This document shows positions 1-11,313 of a stretch of 64,000 nucleotides of DNA, one piece after another. Within the stretch, counting starts at the first letter, position 1, and each line of letters opens with the position of its first letter. The stretch is taken from the NCBI GenBank assembly GCA_963556695.1, contig CAUWAG010000013.1, positions 372,001 to 436,000 of the forward strand, read 5' to 3'. The stretch is from Anthostomella pinea. Taxonomy: Eukaryota; Ascomycota; Sordariomycetes; Xylariales; Xylariaceae. Both the position numbers and the translations under genes were made by a program. Under the pieces are notes generated by a model. That model worked only from the letters and a program-made list of their open reading frames with translations. It had not been told where the DNA came from and searched no databases.

Positions 1-667
1 TTGCGCAGTTGATAATGCTCAGGCGATGGAATGCGCGACACGGTTGCAAGGTAGGTGCGGTTGGTTGGTGGTCGCGCTTTGTAGCTGGAAGAGGGAAAAT
101 GTGGGAAGCGGGAGGTTGAAGCTTCACCCAAGCTTCACAGCAGGACCACCTCAACTAAACCTGTTCGTTTAGTTGCGTTCCCAAAGATATGGACATGAAC
201 GCACAACGCGCAACTTACAAATGTCCATTAATCCTGGTCTTCTGAGGCGATATCCGAAAGCAGATTGACGAGGCAAAAATATTATGTGTTCATTATAATG
301 TCTATTGGTGATCCTGAAAGCTCTTCTGGCGCTGCTTCCGCCTCCCTCTTCCCTCCCTGGGGTTGCTATCCCATACCTAGCCTCATGCTCGTGTCACCAT
401 GCACACAAGATCCCAAGTGCGACCAGCAGCCTCCTGGAAGTTCCCAGCGCCACAGAATCCCATGCCGCATACACAATGCATTATCATGATTTTGTACAGT
501 CGAACCCAACCCAGCATACACCACAGTAAGACTCCGCCAGTGCGTACAACGCATCCTCTGTATATCTGCCCAGGTCTCGGTCCCATCATCCATGCAGGTC
601 CTGCAATATCCGCAGACTCTTTCTCGATTGTGGTGCAGCCTGAAAAAGCTGTTCATACCCTGCGTTC
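1..667. other. Left flank and RER1 3' region, no gene seen
   Basis: No gene was recognised. The short open frames here overlap on both strands without family motifs or coding-like codon use. The part next to position 668 should contain the 3' untranslated region and terminator of the leftward RER1 gene. Confidence 0.5.
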
Positions 668-1427
668 CTACGAGGTGCTGCTCTTGCCGTACTTCGCCTT
701 GCCGAAGGAGAATGGTACGTATCGGTACTTGATCATGTGCTGGATTTGCTTGCGCACTGCGGATGGAGTCAGCATTTGACTGATACAAGCGTGATGCCAC
801 GCGACGGATTACTTACTGGTCAGAACGAAGAGGATGATCCAGTACATAACCAGGACGGGCCAGAAGACGGGAACGTTGAAGATCTCGAACCAACTGCACA
901 GAAAGGCAATGGTGATGGCACGCGTCGCCTCGTGCCAGAACTTGAACTCGGGCAGCCGTCGGATGAAGGGCCGGAATTCCTCATCGCTCTTGGTTGGGAG
1001 GCCGCCGGCCGATCCGTCCTCCATCTCGTTGTCCAACATATCATTCGAAGGGTCGAATTTGGGCTGGAGGAAGGCGAGGAACAGGTTGAGGAGGTAGATG
1101 CCGAGCGCGTACGCCACTACTTGCCATTAGCAACTTCTTGTCGAATCTCGTATAGCCTGAAGGGTCCTCTTACCTATGTACCAGCCTTGCGCGAAAAAGA
1201 CTCGGAGGAAGAAGAAGGACAGGGCGACGCCTGTGCCAATCCATCTGTATAGGACATGTGGTGTAGCCTTGTCTAGGAGCGCTTGGTATTGCTGCAAGAC
1301 TGTTAGAATCCCTCAACTCGCGGTTTCGACATATCTAGATGCGCCAGGCTGGACTGACCCTCTGCAGCTTGGACGTTTGGGCCGTGACGGCCGCAAAAGG
1401 CGTCTGTTCTGTCTCGACGTTCTCCAT
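668..1427 (-). CDS. RER1: Rer1, Golgi-to-ER retrieval receptor
   Basis: Rer1 is a small four-helix membrane protein of the early Golgi that returns ER membrane proteins in COPI vesicles. Four exons read on the minus strand: 1427-1359, 1291-1174, 1116-817 and 756-668, giving 191 residues, the usual length. All three introns (67, 57 and 60 nt) are GT-AG and keep the frame. Family signatures are YQALLDKATPH near the N-terminus, YALGIYLLNLFLAFLQPKFD, EEFRPFIRRLPEFKFW, FNVPVFWPVLVMYW and the basic tail HMIKYRYVPFSFGKAKYGKS. The start is the ATG before ENVETEQTPF, the only in-frame Met ahead of the conserved core. The assignment is very secure; single-base exon limits are inferred by hand. Confidence 0.95.
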
Positions 1428-2222
1428 AGCGGGATCCGATAAAGGAGGCCGAAGGGTGAATGTAATATAGCCTTTGTTGCCCAAGGAGTGAGTGCTAGCA
1501 GCAGCCGCGTGATGTATTTCTCTCTACTAGAAGCACAAACGAATGGCGTCGAGATGGGGATGGTCGAGTATGCGGTAGGGAGCGGCTGTAGATGGCAAGT
1601 GTCGACCTTGAAGAGATCTAAGGTTGGTAGTTATTGGCCTGTCGCGACTTTTCGAGATCTGCGTGCAGGCGGGCTCCTTCTCCTGAAGGACAATGGGGGA
1701 AGCATGGGGCAGGAGGCGAACGGGACGATCTGGCCCGCCACGAAATGAATGGCCCCTCAGCCTCACTACAATAGTCACTACTCTTATCACTACATGCACA
1801 GCCACATTTCTTTCTTCTAGTGCCGGAGTGACAAATTTTGTTCCAATTGCCACGCAAGTGCCAAGCCTGTGAACCCCTTTTTCTTCACAAGCCTCGTTTT
1901 GGCCCGTTCTTAGTCGAGGCACCGGCTGTAAGTCTAGTAACGGTGCTGAGGTCGAGCTAACCGCGGCCAGCTTCGGCCTCACCCGCATCGTCATCTTGTA
2001 AACCCGAGTCTGTATATCAGGAACGCCCATTGTTTGAGCCTCATACTGTATTACAGGCATTCGGTTTTGCATACTGTTGCAAACCATCTTTATTCAGTCA
2101 AGCAACCAACAATCAATTCAATACCCTGAGTCGTTCGTACTGTACCAATAGGCTCACCATTGTCCCGTCAGACAGCTAGGTGCCTGCTAGCTGCCTGCCC
2201 ACATAGCTTCAACTCCACCACG
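1428..2222. promoter_or_regulatory. Divergent intergenic region, RER1 / enoyl-CoA hydratase
   Basis: The two flanking genes point away from each other, so both promoters must lie in these 795 bases. A 186-codon frame on the minus strand has no family signature and sits directly upstream of RER1, so it is not called. No specific regulator site was identified. Confidence 0.5.
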
Positions 2223-3171
2223 ATGAATACGATGAATACCCTACGCGCAATGAGGCCGCTGGCCTCGCGTCTTCAGCCGCATACGCTTCCCAGAGTCACA
2301 CGGCCGTTCTCCGCCTCCGCAGCCAGGTCGTATGAGTACATCCAAACATCAGAGCCCAAACCGGGCGTCGGTCAAGGTAAAGGGTCCCATCCACTGCCGT
2401 AGTACGGAGGTCATCAGTCGGCTCACACGGGTCTATCTAGTGACTCTGCACCGACCCAAGGCCCTGAACGCGCTATGCACGCCTCTCATCACCGAGCTCA
2501 ACCAGGCCCTGGGCGAGTTCAACTCGTCGGACAGCGTCTCGGTCATCATCCTGACCGGTTCGGAGAAGGCGTTCGCAGCCGGCGCGGACATCAAGGAGAT
2601 GGCGCCCCTCACTTTCTCCAAGGCATACACCACGAGCTTCATCGAGTCGTGGTCACAGCTCGCCACGCAGGTCAAGAAGCCCATCATCGCGGCCGTGTCG
2701 GGCCACGCGCTGGGCGGCGGCTGCGAGCTGGCCATGATGTGCGATATCCTGTACTGCACCGAGTCGGCCAACTTCGGACAGCCGGAGATCAAGCTGGGCA
2801 CGATTCCCGGCGCGGGCGGAAGCCAGCGGCTCACCCGGGCGGTGGGCAAATCAAAGGCCATGGAGCTCATCCTGACGGGCAAGTCCTTCTCCGGGGTGGA
2901 CGCCGCACAATGGGGCCTGGCTGCGAAGGCCTTCCCCAGCTACGAGGCGCTCATGGAGGGAACGATGAAGACGGCTGAGACTATTGCGGGCTACTCGAAG
3001 GTAGCTATCATCGGGGCCAAGGAGGTGGTCAACAAGAGCCAGGACCTGCCCCTGAGGGACGGCGTCGAGTACGAGAGGAGAGTATTCCACGGCATCTTTG
3101 GCAGTCAGGATCAGAAGATTGGCATGAAGGCTTTTGCGGAGAAGAAGAAGGCCGAGTGGACGCATGAGTAA
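2223..3171 (+). CDS. Mitochondrial enoyl-CoA hydratase (crotonase family)
   Basis: This enzyme hydrates 2-trans-enoyl-CoA to 3-hydroxyacyl-CoA in beta-oxidation. Two exons, 2223-2376 and 2441-3171, joined by a 64-nt GT-AG intron, encode 294 residues. The N-terminus (MNTMNTLRAMRPLASRLQ, then RPFSASAARSYEY) is Arg/Ser-rich and lacks acids, typical of a mitochondrial presequence. The crotonase core is complete: VTLHRPKALNAL, the oxyanion segment AAGADIKEM, GHALGGGCELAMMCD and FGQPEIKLGTIPGAGGSQRL. The glutamates in GGGCE and QPE correspond to the two catalytic Glu residues of rat ECHS1. The start used is the first Met of the presequence; an in-frame Met also occurs farther upstream at 2160, but it would precede the presequence with an unlikely Cys-rich stretch. 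Confidence 0.93.
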
Positions 3172-3977
3172 TAACCTGGGTACGTCCATCCAAGTTGAAG
3201 TGTCTAAGTACATCCCTTAGAGGACTACACCATCCAGACAATTGTCACGTAGTTTTCCCTTTCGCGTGGTAATGAGAGTATCTCTGAGCAGTGAGGCCCG
3301 TACCTGACGCTGCAGTTACACCTGTACGGCCTATAGGAGTACTACCTGCCTACCTATCCATCTTGCTTTAAGGGGATGATGTACGGAGACTTCTGGGGGC
3401 TCAGTGTATCCGTCGTTCCCAGTGGGATAAGGTTAGATGATAGGAGTGGCGGGGTCAATAGGGCTGACGTAGAATCACCTCCCGGGGGGTCTAGGGTCTT
3501 CCCGAATCTTGCACTTGCGTTGGAGCATCCCATCTTTCTCGAATCTCGATGCCATAAGTCGTTTGCGTCTTTGATGAGTGTAACATTCTTGCTGCATTCC
3601 CTCGTAGTAGTGCTTACAATCCCGTCTCGAAAGAGAACAAGAAATCTGACACCCGATCTCACATGATCTTGAATGTTCTCGACCGCTTTACCTTGTCATG
3701 TATTACTTGATCTAGCTCTCCCTGACTGCCCGGTTTGACAGTCAGAAGCGCGCCACCATTGGCAGCAGATATGAGTTATGGAGTGCAGCGTGCTGCAGAT
3801 GGACATGTGCCCAATACGAGCACTTGAGGTCATGTCATGGTGGTAGCATCGGTTAGGCGTCTTGTCCTCCCCCCACCACTGTCCAAATTACCAACGATTG
3901 ACACGTTAGCCGCTGTCGCCCTAACCTCTATGCGACTCTCTCTTGTCAAGACTTAGTCTAAGTTGGCTGAAGTAGCC
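3172..3977. other. Intergenic, enoyl-CoA hydratase to RING gene
   Basis: Nothing recognisable was found. Overlapping frames of about 100 codons on both strands at 3354-3666 have no motifs. The promoter of the downstream gene is expected at the right end. Confidence 0.5.
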
Positions 3978-6956
3978 ATGGATCCTGCAAGGCCGGGAGT
4001 CGACCTGGAGAAGGAGTTGACCTGCTCGGTATGTCTTGCATCTTGGTAGTCCCTCCTGTCCCTGGACCCGAGGCGGCGGTGGAGGGGTACAACTATCGAC
4101 ACCGGAATGGAATGCTGACCGACCGATGGGCACGATTAGATCTGCACCGAAGTCCTCTACCAGCCCTTGACGCTCCTCGACTGCCTGCACACCTTCTGCG
4201 GTTCGTGCCTGAAAGACTGGTTCAGCTGGCAAAAGACAGCAGCAGAGACCTCACCGACCCCTCCGAGTCCAGGCGCCCAGATATTCACCTGCCCGTCATG
4301 TCGCGCCTCGGTCCGCGACACGAGGCACAATGCCACCGTCACCACCCTGCTCGAGATGTTCCTGTCTGCGAACCCGGACAAGGCCAAGCCCGAGGACGAG
4401 AAGGAGGAGATGCGCCAGAAGTACAAGCCGGGGGATAACGTCCTGCCGCAGGTCCGCTTGCCCGACAGGTCGCCCGAGGAGAGGAGGGTGGATCAGATGG
4501 AGAGACGGATGCTGGAGCAGGCGCGCGAGATGAGCCTGCGCGACGCCGGTGTCGAGTCGTCAGAAGCGCCCCGATCGAGGCGACGCCGAGAACACAGCAG
4601 GTCTGACGACGGGAGGAGTCGGTCGGGCAGGGAGAGCAGTCGGGACACCCGATATCGCGACACGCGCGACCGGACGCGGAGGGACGAGGGGCGCAGGCAT
4701 CGCGTCGATTCGAACGGGATGCTGCAACCTGAGTCATCCTCCGCTGAACGACAGCGGCATCGCAGCGAGTCACAGCACCAGTCGCGTGAATCATCCCGGA
4801 CGAGGAGGAGGCACATAGAGCACCAGGCGTCGATAAGATCGTTGATCAGCTCTTCCGATGTCGACTCCCGCGATTTGGAGAAGGAGATTGATGACTTTGC
4901 CCGCCAGATCCAGGAGGAAGGCTTGCTAGATGGCTTAGATCTGGACAATATCGACCTTAACCGCAACGACGAGTTGAGTCGGAGGATCACAGAAGCATAC
5001 AGGAGGCGGCAGAGAGATAGAACCCGTGCCGAACCAGCCAGGAGGAACAACGTCAGTGTCGCTTCTCAGCGACCTGAGGTCATACAATCCCACTCGAGAC
5101 CCCCTGTTACGGATGCATTACGACCTACGAGCCGGCAAAGATCGAGTTCAGCGAATACTAGACCGTCCAGTGCAGCTAGCCAGGCGGACGATCGCAGTCG
5201 TCCTCCCATAACATCAACGCACCTGGAGGTTCGCAACGATCTCGAAAGGCGGCGGAGGAGGAGAGCGTCGAGTGCTAGTCGACGCTCAACAGATCCAATC
5301 CGACCGAGTACAGCCGAGACTCGACCAGCAGCCAGATCTCAAACAGACCTGACTCTGCGGTCTCAGAGTACTGACCCATTTGGTCGCCGTCCCTCCCTCG
5401 TCGAGGGGAGAAGTACCAGCATGCCTACAGAAAGATCAGGTGGATCATCATCGGGCGAACAGTCTGGGATTAGGGACTTGTCATTCAGTGGACGAGCAGC
5501 AGCTCAGAACCCTATGGTCCCGCCTCCTTTAGCTTTAGACACCCGCTCGCATCTACAGTACCATTCCGACGATTCTAGCAACGAGAGACCGAGGCGGACT
5601 CCAAGGCCACCAAGCATGACCGCCCCGCAAAGTCCGTTGCCCAGCCTCGGGCTTCTATCTTCGCCCATAAGCCGTCCCAGTAGTCAACGGGCAAGGTCAC
5701 AGTTCTATCCGGAGCCATCAATCACATGTTCGAGATGCCAACGACCGCACATAGAATACGAACTGCATTATAACTGCTCCAGGTGCTCTGGGGGCAACTG
5801 GAACCTATGCCTGGATTGCTACCGCTCCGGCAAGGGCTGTCCACACTGGTTCGGCTTCGGCTACGCAGCCTTCGTCAAGTGGGAGCGCGCTCGAACCGCC
5901 GGCGGCGACAACGAGCACCTCGAGCCCCCTCACATGCTGACCTCGAACCGCTACAACCCACCGCGCCACATGCCAGGCGGTGCCGAGGGCCGCAAGACGC
6001 TTACAACGGACGACCCGGCGCTCCGCCTCGAGAGCGGCATGTTCTGCTCGCGGTGCTTGGCCTGGAGCAACGACTGCTTCTGGCGCTGCGACGTCTGCAA
6101 CGAGGGCGACTGGGGCTTCTGTAACAAGTGCGTCAACCAGGGCCACAGCTGCACGCACATGCTGCTGCCGCTGACCTACGTGCCGCCCTCCTCCTCCCAC
6201 AACAACACGCCGACCGACAGGTTCAACCCGCGCCGTCCGCGCGCTTCGACCCTGTTCACCGGCCCGAACGCGGCGAGCATCGGCAATTTCAGACCCCTCT
6301 CCTTCACGACGACGTGCGACAACTGCCGCAACGCCATCGCGCCCACCCAGCAGCGCTACCACTGCTTCGCGTGCACCAGCACCGTCGTGTCGGACACGCA
6401 GACCGGCGACTACGACATCTGCCTCGACTGCTACGCGGGGCTAGTACGCGATGAAAAGCGCATCTCCGACGAGAACGGCCCGGCCGGGTGGCGGCGCTGT
6501 CTGAACGGGCACCGCATGGCGGTCGTCAGCTTTGCGGAGGCCAAGGGCGGGCTGAAGCGGTTCGTCGTGCGGGATGTGGTCGGGGGCAGCGATCTGCATG
6601 TGGATGCAGGTGCGCACTCGGAGGGGTGCAGCGAGCAGCGCCTGCAGAAGTGGTGGTGGTACGACGGCGCCGATGGCTCGAAGATCGAGAGGCTGGTGAC
6701 TTTGGACGTCGCCGCTGCCTCCTCATCCCCCGCCGATCATCAGCAGCAGCAGTTCCCGCCCGACGGCGGCGCCGGCATGAAGGGTGTCGCCTTGTGGTCC
6801 TGGTACCCGGCGCCCGGGGCCGAGGACGAGCTGCTGTTCCCCAAGGGCGCCGAGGTGCGCGAGGTCGTGGACGAGAACGGCGAGTGGTTCTTTGGCGTGT
6901 ATATGGGCGATAAGGGGCTGTTTCCTGCGCCGTACGTGCGGGTCTTTGAGCGGTGA
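3978..6956 (+). CDS. RING finger / ZZ-like zinc finger / SH3 protein, putative E3 ubiquitin ligase
   Basis: Exons 3978-4028 and 4140-6956 encode about 955 residues. The 111-nt intron interrupts the RING finger between its second and third residues after Cys16. The RING-HC finger (residues about 16-80) has Cys16, Cys19, Cys32, His34, Cys37, Cys40 and a final CPSC, giving a C3HC4 set as in ubiquitin ligases; its CLHTFCGSC core resembles CHFR-type RINGs. Residues 100-530 are low-complexity and Arg/Ser-rich, likely disordered. Three Cys-rich modules follow at about 545-595, 650-697 and 741-790, each with two CxxC pairs and resembling ZZ fingers. The last about 58 residues look like an SH3 domain (ALWSWYP, GEWFFGVY, GLFPAPYV). 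E3 activity and partners are inferred; the specific substrate is unknown. Confidence 0.88.
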
Positions 6957-7710
6957 TACGGTTTGGGTGGGAGTTCTCGTCATGAGATACCTCGCGCCAG
7001 AATCGACGCGCCTCGTAGTGCAAACGATGGAATGCCCATGTATGCACTGCGGTACAGTCCAGGAGCTTTAATGATTGATACTAATGAAGATGGCCGTATG
7101 ACCCCTATCTTTGTGATATTAATTGCTGTGAGAGGCGCCTTGTTCGGTACGACTACAGGCTTCGAAACCTGACAGACATCATTGGCTCGGCTCTTCCCAC
7201 GCCCACGCCTCCTCATCATCGCCTGCAAACCTCGTCCACATGCACTCAACATTCTACATTGAAGGCTTAGAGGCCTGGAAAGCAACATGTCGCAAGGTAT
7301 ACACGTGACTGGGCACAGGGGATTGTCCCCGCGCAGCTCCCCGTATAAGGGAGAGCTCCGCAGCTTCATTTTAGATAGATCCTAGAATATGAACAGCCCT
7401 TTCTCCCATGCTCCCAATCAGCTGTACGCGATACAACGTCTGTCAATACAATTCCTACTAGTTTTAGATTGACCCCTTTGAGCGGCCACCGGGGGATACA
7501 GTATCCCCTCCATCTTGACACGAGCAACAGGCAGGCTCAGTCTCTCCATCGTATACACGGTCAGCCATAATGTGCCCAGGATGGACACACAGGCCGTTTG
7601 CGCTCTTCGTCCTCGTCGATATGAACCACGAAGTACTGTACCCCAACCCCACTCAGAGCCGTCAAGTTCCAACAAACCGTCTGCCCGTGCAATTTTGCTA
7701 AAACACAGCC
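6957..7710. other. Intergenic
   Basis: No gene was recognised in these 754 bases. Just before 7711 the sequence gctaaaacacag resembles a branch point and 3' splice site, so an unseen 5' exon of the next ORF could lie here. Confidence 0.4.
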
Positions 7711-8197
7711 ATGCAGACCATGGACCAGATCCTAAGAGCGGCCAAGTCCGGAACCAGCACGCCGGACTTCTGGCTGGTCGCCAGCGAAAAGTACGAAGAC
7801 GTTCCGTTTCCGCGGAGACAGAGACAGAGGCAACCCAGGAAGGTGAACCTGGGGACCCCGCCAGGCACCGTCGCAGCAGAGGACTTCAAGCCCCCCTTCG
7901 CCGGCAGCACGGTCGACGAGGCCGCGGCGTGGCGACTGAGATTTGGATCTGGACGAGCACCACTTTGGCGTGTTGGATCGACGGACGGCCGGGCCCGACG
8001 GGGATGGCAGTGTCGTGGTCTGCAAGATTGGCGACAGGAACTTTGAGGGCGACGAGCCGCAATGCTTTCGGTATACGGCGAGGGGAGCGAGCACGTTTTT
8101 GCTGGGCTTGGAGTTTGGCGAGTGGGAGAAGATGCGGGAGGGTCCTGCGAGGCGGCAAAAGCCGCTTGCTGAGGTTGTGTATGGGGGGGATAGGTAG
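7711..8197 (+). pseudogene. Small hypothetical gene with apparent frameshift
   Basis: Two reading frames join end to end. The first runs from the ATG at 7711 (MQTMDQILRAAKSGTSTPDF) to about 7936. The second runs from about 7940 to 8197 and includes DLDLDEHHFGVLDR and STFLLGLEFGEWEKM. Both have well-formed, GC-ending codons, but the frames differ by one base and a TGA lies just before the second. Deleting one base near 7936-7939 would join them. No GT-AG intron giving a good join was found: the likeliest donor (7843) with the AG at 7939-7940 yields the wrong frame. The product is not recognised. It may be a decayed gene, an assembly error or an unusual intron. Confidence 0.4.
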
Positions 8198-8754
8198 GTA
8201 GGTAAACATGCATGTGGACGATTTGTTCATTATCCCGTTACTGCTGGTTTCGTTGGCACATTCCACCATCTATCTACAAGTGACTCGGTGACGACGGGAA
8301 CGTTCTCATCCGTGGCATTGAAAATGCTCGAATAGGAGATATTTCTAGCTGCAAAACCACGGGTTACGAAGCTGATCGTGGTGTGCAATGCGTTACATAC
8401 CATAGACTATCGACTGGTAGAGGTGCCAGCTTTTCAGACTGATGTTATAAACTGAGCGATCATTATCGAGATAGAGTTGGGTTCTAATGTTACCTATACA
8501 TTCTGGAGTCAGGGTTGTGGCGTATGTTGTTTTTGTCTGTAAGCGAGGTGGACGCCGTCACGCCGTCACCCCTGGCCCTGGCAGGGCTGCCTGGAGCGCA
8601 ATGTAGTTCATATCCATAGTTCCTTTTAGTCTGCAGTAACGTTACCTAAGTACTTAACAGCTGTTTTAGCCGCTCAGCTCCCGCAGCCACATCCAAAACA
8701 CCACTCATTCATCCATCCCAAACCCACGCAACGGTCCCTGATAGCCTGTCCAAT
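8198..8754. other. Intergenic
   Basis: Nothing recognisable was found in these 557 bases apart from the expected promoter of the F-box gene. Confidence 0.5.
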
Positions 8755-10486
8755 ATGTCTCTCCTCGATTTGCCGTCTGAGCTCCTTCAGCAGATAGTGA
8801 AGGAGACGGTCCCGGAAGATTTCGAGCACGTGGGCCTGACATGCAAAACACTGAATGCCGCGGGCGCTGTATTCCTCGACGAGTACAGGCAACGGCGCCG
8901 GCGCTTCCGCCACTTCGCCTTTTCCCACCAGGAAGGAACCGATGGGGAAAGCCAGGTGGACGCTGCCACAGGAGCGACGGAAGGAGACGCGGGCAGCATC
9001 AACTGGGATGCGGCCACCAAAGCTACCGGGTTCATCATCAGGACTACGAGAGAGCTTGTGGAATACATTGCCAGGGATCCGATCATTGGTCGATATATCC
9101 AAACGGCAGATTTGAAAAACTCTCACTCGGACCAACTTGCCGACTGGGACCATGATGCCCATGATCACGTCAAGATCGACGACCAGGTCTGGGACCTGGT
9201 CCGCGAGTCCGCCTATGTTCGTGAAGCTGGCGTTGATCCGACGGACATGTTATTCCACGGATGTGCCGAAGGCTATTATCAGGTCTTGCTCATGTCCCTC
9301 CTCCCAAACACTACAGCGCTGGCACCGGGACGACAATGGAGTGAATTAATGGACAACGGCATTGTGAATAGCGGCTCTATGGGGCGCTTCATGGAAGTCA
9401 TAGTGCGCAAGGCGAACAGCCCGGCATCGACTGGCGCGTCGCTGTCGAAACTAGAGTTCGTCTACCCTTGGATGGGCTCCGGGTACGAAGAACGGGGATC
9501 GCTTAGTTCGTGCACGCCTTTCCTGGCGCTCGACTCGCTGCGCGGGCTGTATGCAGGCAGCGTCATCGGCCGCGACGACGGGTACACGGGCTACGCCTTC
9601 GAGCCCGGCTACGACACATACAGTGCCAAGCTCGAGACGATCGAGCTTTTCGCGAGCATCATCGGGGCCGTGGAGCTGCGCGAGCTGCTCTCGCGCACGC
9701 CGAGCCTCAAGCACTTCCGCTTCGCGCACGAGACCAAATACCACGGCTGCGGCTGGAACTGGGATATTGGCGCGTCCATCGCCGTCGTCCAGGACTGCGT
9801 GGGCGGCACGCTGGAGGATCTGGCCGTCACGCTGATGGGGGACGGCCTCAACAACTCTGGCACAACGCTGACGGACATGACGGGCTTTCGGAAGCTGAAG
9901 ATGCTGGAGCTGGACTATGTCATGCTCGTCGGACCGGCCTACGATAAGGAGAGAGCAGAAGCGGACCCGGCCGACAACGACAACGAGCCTCCGTGGGGCC
10001 CGCCTGCCATGGTCCGCCTTGTAGACCGTATGTACATTCTGGAGCCTCTATATGTGACCTTCGATCTGCCTTGGGAGACATGTATTTATGGCGTGATTCC
10101 GCCGGGGCTTTTAATCCCCGATATGGCCTCCTGGCAGCTAGCATGTATGACCAAAACGAGCAACTACTAACATCTCGAAATCTCTAGTCCTCCCCGAATC
10201 AATTGAGAACGTCAACATATACGTCGGGCCCGGCTTTTTCACAGACGAAAAATACATCCAAGCAGCAAGGAAGCTCTTCGATGGGCTGAACGTGAAGAGC
10301 CCATGTGCGCGGTTGCCGCACTTGAAGGAGGTCCGCTACGTACCCAAGGCTGAGCCGAAGCATCCTGACATAGCAGAGCTCCTGGACGAAGTGAAGGGGA
10401 CGGGATGTACCGTCACTGAGAAGAACAGGGCTATGCCCAAATTTGCTTCCTCGTTTTGCGAACGCTTCGGGGTGGAGTTTATGTAG
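8755..10486 (+). CDS. F-box protein, likely SCF substrate adaptor
   Basis: Exons 8755-10027 and 10188-10486 encode about 523 residues. The 160-nt intron has donor GTATGT, a textbook branch site ctactaac and acceptor tctctag, and it joins VRLVD to LLPESIENVNIYVG in frame. The N-terminal 40 residues (LLDLPSELLQQIV, then HVGLTCKTLNAAG) form an F-box, the segment that binds Skp1. The rest has leucine-rich spacing as in fungal F-box proteins whose C-terminal part recognises substrate, but no named repeat is clear. A role in ubiquitin-dependent turnover is inferred from the F-box; the target is unknown. Reading through the intron would give a shorter 471-residue product ending at 10170. Confidence 0.8.
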
Positions 10487-11313
10487 CGAGCGAGGCTCTT
10501 CATGTATGTTTTTTTTTTTTTTTTGGCGGTTTGAGGACAGATATACCACCGCTGTTCTGTGTGCCGCGCACGAACTGCTGATGATCTGAAATATCGGTAT
10601 GCAGATACGTTCAGACTTCGTGTCATACTACATGACGAAGATAGGGCGGCGTTGAACTTGGCAGATCGATAGATTCGAGAGGGTACATACAGAGTCCTGA
10701 TATCGGACCTAGGTCCGCCTGATGAGAAATTTGATATGAATCCATCCTCAGGGTGGTACCGCTAGTAGATGGCTCACGAAAGTAAATGGTGCGTCTGTCA
10801 TCAATGGCTGCTGTTCCTTCTCGCGTAGTATCCGCAGTTTGCAGTTTGTTACACAAACCCCGAGCAGGACTCGCTGTTTTATCAATGGGTATGTATACGG
10901 GGGCGGTCCTCGTCACCTTTCCATGGCGGAGCAAGTTTCACGGGTATTTTTTGACATTAAGCTATATTTCTTTACAGGACTACCGCGGCTGGGGTATCCA
11001 GTGTCCCTTCACCATGGGCATCTTGGTGCGGGCCAAAATATGGGTTGTGGACATGGTCAGTCGAACGTATATAATCCTCGGCCCCCTATTACCGTCTCCC
11101 GCCGCCACGTCAGCAGCATAAAACCGGTTACGGTGGTTGGGTTGGCCTCCAAATTCAAGATGTTGTTCACGGCATTGTTTTCCTTTCGACATAAGCTGCC
11201 AATTGAAGTTTGCAACTTGCTCGGCACCAAGCCATCGAATGCCATTCGTACAACATCGTATCTTACACCCCTGAGGCGTATGCGTATCTTACAGCACAGC
11301 ACGTAGGCGTCTG
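10487..11313. other. Convergent intergenic region
   Basis: This lies between two convergent gene ends. It holds a run of 16-17 T at about 10508-10524 and no convincing gene. Overlapping frames of up to 155 codons at 10786-11306 lack motifs. Confidence 0.5.

Noticed and set aside
1527..2087. 186-codon minus-strand ORF upstream of RER1
   Set aside because: No family motif and poor codon use; it lies in the divergent promoter region.
7843..7940. Intron to repair the small gene at 7711
   Set aside because: Donor gtgaac with the AG at 7939-7940 puts the downstream part in the wrong frame and removes coding-like sequence.
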